Below are positions 53,004 to 62,000 of a DNA stretch of 64,000 bases, piece after piece; position 1 is the stretch's first letter; the number at the start of each line of letters is the position of its first letter. The notes below the pieces were generated by a model that did no database searches, was not told where the DNA came from, and saw only the letters and a program-made list of their open reading frames with translations. The DNA is from Planctomicrobium piriforme (GTDB taxonomy: Bacteria; Planctomycetota; Planctomycetia; Planctomycetales; Planctomycetaceae). Where the stretch lies: positions 1 to 64,000 of the forward strand of contig CAMATH010000012.1 in assembly GCA_945860955.1 (NCBI GenBank), written 5' to 3'. The translations under genes and the position numbers were made by a program.

Positions 53004-56000
53004 ATGCGTCTCGCCCCATTCGCGGATTTCATTAAGAACGTCGTTCTCAGCACAGGCCGGCCCGGCTGGTTGCGAGCGGCCACCCGCCTGGAGTTGAAGG
53101 CCCAAGCGCAAGATCGACGGAAGTCGCGGCGCGTGAGCTTCACGTCATCCGCCGAGGTTCTGGAAAGCCGGCAGTTACTCGCCGGTCCCCAGTTGGTGAA
53201 CATCGCCCCAAACACCGGGGGATTTCTCGCGAACGGGCAGATCCGCAACGAAGCCCCCCGGGAATTGGTGTTCACGTTCAGCCCGGGGGCGACGATCGAC
53301 GCCTCGACGGTCGACGCCGGGATCACCGTGACGCGAGCCGGGACCGACGGCATCGTCGGCTCGGGCGACGACATTCAGATCCCCAAGGGTTACGTCGGTG
53401 TCGGCCCGCTCCCCAATCAGGTGACGCTGCGGTTCGCCGACTCGCTGGTGGATGACCAGTACCGGGTTTCGATCAACGGAAACCTGCAGAACTCGCTGGG
53501 GCAGGCGTTCAATAACGGTACCACGCAGAACACCGATTTCCGGGTCGACTTCGGTGGTCAAGTAGTCTCGGTCGTTCCTCAGCCGGTGTTGCGGGCGTCG
53601 GTTCTCACGGTTGCTGACGCGTCGGCGATCACCGATGGTGACCGAGTGAGTGTTTCGGCGGGATCCAGCGCCGTCACGTTCCAGTTCCACTTGATTGGCG
53701 GAACCGGAGTCGTCGCCGCCGGCAACATCGCCATCAATTACAACCTGGGCGATTCCGCGACGACGCTGGCGAGCCGGCTGTCGAGCGCGATTCAGAGCGC
53801 TTCAGACGATGTCGCTTCGCCGCTCTACAAGCGCATCTTCCCGAGCGCCTCGTCGAACCAGGTGACACTCTCGGGTGCCGAGTTCTCCCCGGTGGTGGGA
53901 CGCACGCTGACCAACGCCACGTTCCTCACGGCGGCCGATGGCGGCTTGACCCAGGCGGCCGACACGGTGGTTGTCTATTTCAACCAGAACCCGCTGGTTC
54001 AGGCGCTGGCTGAAAACCCGGCGTATTATCAGGTGTTCGACGTCGCGACGGGCAAGATGTACCTCCCGCAGACGGTGCGGTACGACGCGGTGGGGAACAC
54101 CGCGGTGCTGCAATTCTCGGCGGACCTTCCACAGTCGACGTTCCACATTCAGATCGGTGCCCCCGCCGTCGCGAACGACACGTTGGGGAACGCCGTGAAT
54201 CTGGGAACGTTGTATGTGGACGGCGGAATCAACACGGTGGTCGGCTTTATTGGCGACCGCGGGGGGATCAGTTCCGATGTCCGCGATTTCGATCTCTACG
54301 CGTTCCGGACCGGACCCAATGGGACTTCGGGGAACGCGTCGGTCTTCGATTTCGATTCTTCGTTCACGAACGGAGTGCGATTGCGGCTGTTCTCCGCGAA
54401 CGGGAAGCAGATCAACTCCACCACCAATTCGATCCAATTCAACGGTCTGACCCCGAATACCCAGTATTACATCGGGGTTTCGGGAATGGGCAACAATTCC
54501 TATAGCCCGATCAGTGGCATCGCCAGCCAGAATGGCGTGGGAACCGGATCCTACAAGCTGCAAGTGGTTCTCGACAATTCGATCGTTCAGAACAACGACA
54601 CTTCCAGCTTCGACACGGCGACTCAGCTTGGGGTGTTGGGGGCCAACGGGTTCCAGGTCGAAGGGGAGATCAAGGCCCCGGGGAACCAGGCGTATCCGCC
54701 GATGCCCGGTGGGAGTGATGAACCCGGGCACCGCGAGATTCCTGTCGACGGGGAATCCAATGACGCCGGTACCGGGACGACGCCGACGATTCCCGCGGGA
54801 ATTCCCAGGTATTTCTACAACTTCCAATCGATTTACGGGACCGATCCGCAAGGCAATACGCTGCTGAATGGGATCACAGACACCCAGAAACTGCGGGCGC
54901 GCGAAATTCTGGAAATCTATTCGCGATACCTGGGGATCGAGTTTGTCGAAACGGACGAGCAGGGACTGACCATCGTGACCGGTGATCCCCGCGCTGTGGA
55001 CCCGACAATTCCTGTCGGGTCGGTGGGGGGCATCGCCGGCGGTGGTCTGGCGATTATGAATGGCAACACCGATTGGGGAGCGAGCGAATTCGGCGGAGCC
55101 TGGTTCGGAGTCGCCTTCCATGAAATCGGGCACTCGTTGGGTTTGGCGCACAGTTACGACGCGCCGAGCGTCATGGGATCGGGTTTCGAAACACCGGCCC
55201 CGCCGACTGGCGGCTCGACGCCAACCGAGCTGGTTCTCCCGGGCGATGTGAACCTGGTGGCAGCGCAAAGACTGATTCCCGCCTCCAGCACCGATGTCAA
55301 TCTTTACCAGTTTGATCTGACACAAAACGGCTCGATCAATGCCCGAGCGGTCGCCCAACAGTTGCGCGATTCCGATGGCAATCCGGCCCCGAGCCTGCTG
55401 GACCCCGTTCTGTCGATCTTCAGCGAGACCTACGTCACCGCAAAACTGTCGTCCGACTTTGGGACACTGAACGCGGTCAAACTGGGGTTTGTCGCCAAAC
55501 AATCCGGCGTTGGCGGCAACGCGATTCGGCTGGTCGTCACCAAGGCCGCTTTGGGAGCCGGGGTCGCGCCGCAAGTGTCGGTGAACGGCACGACAATCAA
55601 CATCGTTCTCAACACCGCCGGGACAACCGCCCAGACACTCGTCAACACCCTGAACGCCAACGCGGCTGCGTCGGCGCTCGTGACGGCTTCCGTCGATTCG
55701 GGAGTCGCGACGACCAACATCTCGGCCCCCAACACCACCTATTCACCGCTTTCGTTGACCGGCGGGGCGACGAATCGCACCCTGGTCGCCCGCAACGACG
55801 ACTACTTCGGGCGGGATTCGCTCGTCAATTTGCATCTCGACAAGGGACGTTACTACGCGGCGATTTCCAGCACCGGTAACACCGCCTTCAACCCGGTGGT
55901 CCCCGGGACAGGCTTCGGTGGGCGTACGGACGGGATCTATCAACTCGCCCTCAATTTCACGGCCGACCCGCAACCCAGTGAAACACTCAACGACATTCGT

Positions 56001-59000
56001 GGAGTGGCGCTCGATGGCGATCTCGACAATCGGACCGGTGGCGCGTTTGATTTCTGGTTCAAGACCGGCGACACGATTTTCGTCGACAAGGCGAATTTCA
56101 ACGACGTCGCCCCCGATGGCACCACCGCGCATCCCTACAGCACCATCTCCCAGGCTCTGGCTCTCGCCCAGCCCGGGCAGATTGTGCGCATTGTGGGGAA
56201 TGGCGGGCTGGACGGTGACGCGGCCACGATCGACGACAATCGCCCCTACCTGATCGGCTTCGATTCGCAGGGAGCGAATGCCGAGGATGGCGCGGACTTC
56301 ATTGTCCCCCAAGGGGTCACCGTGATGATCGACGCCGGCGCGATCATCAAGCTCAAGGGAGCGATCATCGACGTCGGCAAGACACTCCCCAACATCGATC
56401 GCAGCGGGGCCGCCCTGCAGGTTCTGGGGACACCCAAACAACAGGTCCAGTTCACGTCGCTGGGGAATGATTCGATCGGCGGTCGGAGCGACTCGAATGA
56501 CTTCGTCGGTCCTGCAGCGGGCAACTGGGGCGGAATCGTCTTTCGGCAGTCTTCCGACTTTCTGGGAATCAACGGCAAGCTCGACGGTCAGGATTTCCAG
56601 AACAAGGGAGTCTTCCTGAACTCGGTGAATCAGGCCTCCTTCAGCTTCGGCGGTGGTCAGGTCTTCGACGACTCGGTACTCCAGGTGTTCAACCCGGTGC
56701 ACGTCGAAAACCTGAATTCGCAGTCGCTCCGTTACGCCCGGCCGAACATTTGGTTCAACAATATCACCGCCAGCGCCGACGCGGCGATGTCGGCGGACCC
56801 CAACAGTTTCGCCAACACAGTCGACCGGTCGGGACCGTTCATTCGCGGCAACAAGGTCTCCGGGAACAGCGTCAACGGCATGTTCATCCGGGTGCGCACG
56901 AACTTCGGGCAGCCGATCGACAGCCTGCAGGTTCCCGCCCGCATTGACGACATCGACATCACCTACGTTCTCCCCGAAAACCTGTTCATTGATGGGGGTG
57001 CGGGTGGGCCCTATCTGCCCGATCCCAGCGATATTACCCATGCCGGCTGGCAGGCACGGGTCGCGGGGAGTCTGGTACTCGACCCCGGTGTGATTTTGAA
57101 ACTGTCGGGTTCGCGCATTCAGATGAACGTCGGGGGATCGCAGTTCCTGGCGGAAGGGACCGCGGCGCTGCCGATCGTAATGACCTCGCTGCGTGACGAC
57201 ACATTCGGTGCCGGCGGTTCTTTTGACACCGGTTCCGACGGAACCGCCCCCGTGACGAGGGGGGACTGGGCCGGGTTGTTCTTCACCGCCAATTCTTCGG
57301 GCAGCATCGATCACGCGATCGTCCAGTACGCGGGGGGAACGGCGGCCGTCGCCGGGCAGTTCGACGGTTTCAATCCGATCGCGATCCAGCAGGCGGACGT
57401 TCGCGTTGCGAACACGCTGTTCGAGAACAACGCCGGGGGCCTCGCCTCAACCAACCGCGACGGTTTGCAGTCCAATCAGTCCGCGACCGTTTTCGTTCGC
57501 GGGGCGCAACCGGTGATCGTGAACAACACGTTCATCAACAACGGTGGCAACGTCATCAGCGTCAATGCCAACGCCCTGAATTCGCTGGAGGTTTCGGACT
57601 GGGGCCGCAGCACCGGAACTCTCTCCGCCGCCACCCAGTACAAGAACAACACCGGCCCGCTGGTCGCCGGCAACCGCATGCTGGGGAACGAGACGAACGG
57701 CATGGAAGTCCGTGGCGAAGGGATCACCACCGAAACGATCTGGGATGATTCCGATATCGTCCACGTGCTGCGGGGTCAGGTGATCGAAGACATCAATCGA
57801 CATACTTTTGGCGGCATCCGACTCGCCTCGGGGAATGAATCGAGTCTGGTGGTCAAACTCGACGGCCCCAACGCCGGCTTCACGGTCACTGGTATTCCCC
57901 TTGACATCAACGACCGCATCGGGGGCACGTTGCAAGTCATTGGCTCGGCCCAATACCCGGTGATCTTCACCTCACTGAGAGACGACACGGCGGGGGCTGG
58001 CTTCCAACCCAACGGGCTGCCACTCCTCGACACCAACAACGATGGCAACCTCAGCGTCCCGACACCGGGAGATTGGCGAAGCCTGCGGTTGCAGCAACTC
58101 AGCAACGACCGCAATGCGGCGGTCGCGCTGGAAACCGAAGTCGCGTCGAATTCCGCCGAGCAGAACGGAACCCCCGGAACCGCCCAGTTCCTGGGGAGCC
58201 TGGCCCCGCAAATGGCCAGCGACAACGTCAACGAAAAGAAGGGGGGGAACGACTACCAGCCGTACGCGTACGAAGTGCATGGGATCCTTTCCGCCCCGTC
58301 CGATGTCGACGTTTACAGCTTCACCGCGAACAAGGGGACGGAAGTCTGGTTCGACATCTCCCGGACGACGTCTTCGCTCGACACCGTGCTGGAAGTGATC
58401 GACGCGAACGGGACCGTGCTGGCGACGTCGAACGATTCGCAGTTGCTCGACCAAGCGGGCCAGGCGATTCCCCGCCCGCTGATGAAAGACGCGAATGTGG
58501 GGGGTGACTTCTACACCACCAATCCGCGGGACGCCGGGATGCGGGTGGTGCTGCCGGGGTCGGCAGCGGTCAACACCTACTTCGTTCGAGTGAAGAGCAA
58601 CCAGGGATTGACCGCCGGTCAGTACAACCTGCAGGTCCGCATCCGGCAGTTGTACGAAGCCCCGGGTTCGACGGTTCGTTTTGCCGACATACGTTACGCG
58701 ACCAACGGTGTGGAAGTCCTGGGTCTGCCGGGCCGTTCGCCCCTCACGGGAGAAGGGACCGAGATCCCGGGAAACAATTCGTTCGGCTCGGCCACGAATC
58801 TGGGGAACCTGCTCCAGACCGACATGGCGACTCTGAGCGTTTCGGGGACCCTGTCGACAGCCAGCCAGGTCGACTGGTACCAGTTCCGGATGCAGTATGA
58901 CCTGCTCCAGGTGATTTCCGGGTCGAGCGACGGCAACAAAACGTTGGCCGCGATTTTCGATATCGATTACGCCGACGGACTGGTTCGTCCCGACGCGATC

Positions 59001-62000
59001 ATCTCGGTCTTCGATTCGGCGGGCCGACTGATTCTGGTCAGTCGCGATTCGAATATCACCGACGATCAGCCCGGGCCGCTGCAGAACAATGGTCTAAGTG
59101 ACATGTCCCGCGGCAGCGTGGGCAAACTCGATCCGTACATTGGTTCCGTGCAGTTGCCGACCGGCAATCCGGGTGCGACTGCGACCGCCGGCTTCACCTA
59201 CTTTGTCGCGGTCTCGTCGAATGCCCAGCTTCCGCAAGCGATGAATGGGACGTTCCAGAGCGGTGCCGCCAATGGGCTGGTGCGTCTGGAGCCAATCAAT
59301 TCCGTGAAGCGGATCGTGGAAGACCACATTGGTTTCACCGGCCATACGACGGGCGATCCCACCTCGGGTGTGACAGCCACGGTCGATCCGGTGAACACCA
59401 CCGGACTGTTCCCGATCAACACGATCGCCCAGCTCCAGACCGAAGTCACACCCTGGACCTTGCGCGACGTCACGCTCTATGGCCTGGCGGGTGATCAGCT
59501 TGTGGGGATCAATCCCTCGACGGGTGCCTCGCTGTACAATGCGGGGACAACGGTGGGCGGGTTCCAGGGGAGCATCAAGATGCGCTCCGATGGTGTGCTG
59601 TTCGGTTTCCGCGGGCTTCCTGGGACACCCAACACGGTGGGTGCTTTGGTTCGCATCGATCCCGCGACCGGAGCGACCACCCAGATTGGCGTCGACAACA
59701 TCCCCGATTTCAACGCGGGCACCAACCCGGCAGACCCCAACCAGCTCACTTCAGACACGGTCAATTCGTTCGCGTTTGTGCGAATCGGAACCGGCAACTA
59801 CAACCTGTTCTACGCCGTCGACGACACGACCGGCCTGTATAACGGTGGAGTTCGCGCTTCGCGTCTGTACCAGGCTGATCCAGCCAGTGGAAACGCGAAT
59901 GGCAATGTCCGTGGCGAAATCACGGCTGCCGGTTCGAACATCGGCACGACCACGGGGATGGCCGAGATCAATGGAACGTTGTTTGGAGTCAGCTCGAACG
60001 GCTTCTTCTACAGCATTAACCAGGGTTCCGGCACGGCGTCGGTCATCAGGAATTTCGGAACGCCGTTCCGCAGCCTGACGGAAGGGCCCAAGAACCTCAA
60101 CAATGGTGCGATGGCGGGGCTGTTGTTCGCGACAACCGCGGCGGGCAATCTGGTCTGCTTCAACACCTCGGGTGTGCTGCAGCCCGTGTTCGCCGGAAAC
60201 GCGTCACAGGTTCCCGTCGCCGCTGGCGGGATCCAGGGGATTTCGTTCTCGCCGCTCGACTGGAACCTGTGGCATCCGACGATGTCGCGAGGGGCCGATG
60301 CGGGTCACGGCATCAATGCAGCGTTCGATGAGTCGCGCGACTTCTCGAACGCGTCGATTCAACCGGCTCCAGCCTTTCCTCCCACAGTCACGCTTCTTCC
60401 GACCACCAACGAGCGCGCGGGCGGTGCCAGCTTCTACTTCGGCCTGGATGGTGGTTCGCCGATCGCGACGACAACCGCGCAGTACGGCGTGTCGAATGAC
60501 TCCCGGAACGACCTGCTGTCGAACCCCGCGCTCCCGAATTCCTACAACCTGCCTGGAGGTGCGTTTGGCAGCCTGGTGTCAAATACCAGTTTCAGCCTCG
60601 CGACGTACCAGGCGATCGATAAGCCGACCCTGTACTTCAACTACTTCCTGGCGACCGACGGAACCAACAGCGCCATCGGCATGCGGGACAGTGCCCGGGT
60701 CCTCGCCTCGACAGACGGCGGAACCACCTGGACGCTGCTGGCGACGAACAACAGCGTGAGGTCTCCCGCCGGGACCGCCACCCGGGAATTGCCAGCGTTC
60801 ACATCCGCATCCAAGGCGATTTCGGCGCAGTCCAACCAGGCGGTCCAGGAACTGTTCGACAACACCGGGGGATGGCGCCAGGCCCGCGTCGACCTGGCCG
60901 AGTATGCCGGCCAGGCGAATATCCGATTGCGGTTTGATTTCAGCACCGCCGGTGCCGCTCTCGCCGGCAGCCAGACCCAGGGTCTACCCGGTGACACGTT
61001 TGGTGTCGGGCCGAACAACTCCGGCCGCGCCGCGAACAACGCGTTTGAAGGGTTCTATATCGACGACATCATCGTCGGTTTGGCGGAGCGGGGCGAAATG
61101 GTGACCGGCGCGGTCGCCGACACCAACTTCTTCGCCGTCCCCACCAACCCCGATCCCCAGGCTCCCACCCAATCCCTCGTCGGTCCCTACCAGTTGGAGA
61201 TCCGCCGTGGTGAGCAGTATGGTACCCTGGTCAGCAAGGGGAACAGTGAAATCACGATTGATCGGCAGTTCGACTCCAACGATCGGCTGACATCGGGATT
61301 CACGATCACGGCGGTTGCGGGCAATGCCCTGTTGGACGGACAGGCCTTCACGATCAGCGATGGCGTCAACACGCTGACCTTTGAGTACGACAGCAACAGT
61401 TCGGTTCTTCCGGGCCGGGAACGGCTCGCGTTCACGAACGTCTCAACCGCCGCCCAGGTGGCCCAAACGATTCGCGACACGATCAACGCCGCGGCCGCCG
61501 CTGGCAAGTTTGTCGTCACCGCCACGCTGACCGACGACAACATCACCGCTGTCAACAACAACGGGAACTTCAAGGTCGACTTGTTCAAGGCGACCTCGAT
61601 TTCCGGCGCGATTGCTCCCGACGTGATCGCGACAGTCAACAAGACGACCATTTCTGAAGTCGGGTCGACCTCGGCCGGCCAGGCGACTGTCACGGTCCGC
61701 CGGACCAATTCGACCGCCGCAGCCCTGACCGTCAACCTGCAGGCGATCGATCCGACCACCGGTGCGGTTTCGAACGCGATCACGCTCCCCGCCAGCGTGT
61801 CAATTCCGAGCGGTCTATCTTCGGTGACCTTCACCGTGTCCGGTCTGAACAACACCCTGCTCGACTTCACCCGGTCTGTGCTGATCAGGCCGACGGTCGC
61901 CCGTTACAACTCGGTGTCGGCCCCGCTGGACGTCACCGATGACGAAACCGCGACCCTGACGTTGTCCGCCGCCGGCGCGATCACGGAGGGCGAGTCGGCG

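Noticed and set aside
53802-55574. 590-codon open frame on the minus strand
   Set aside because: It is antisense to the giant gene, is rich in Arg/Gly/Asp/Val as expected from the opposite strand of GC-rich coding DNA, and shows no domain or start site.
55743-57314. 523-codon minus-strand frame
   Set aside because: Same reason: a shadow of the giant gene, with no family motif.
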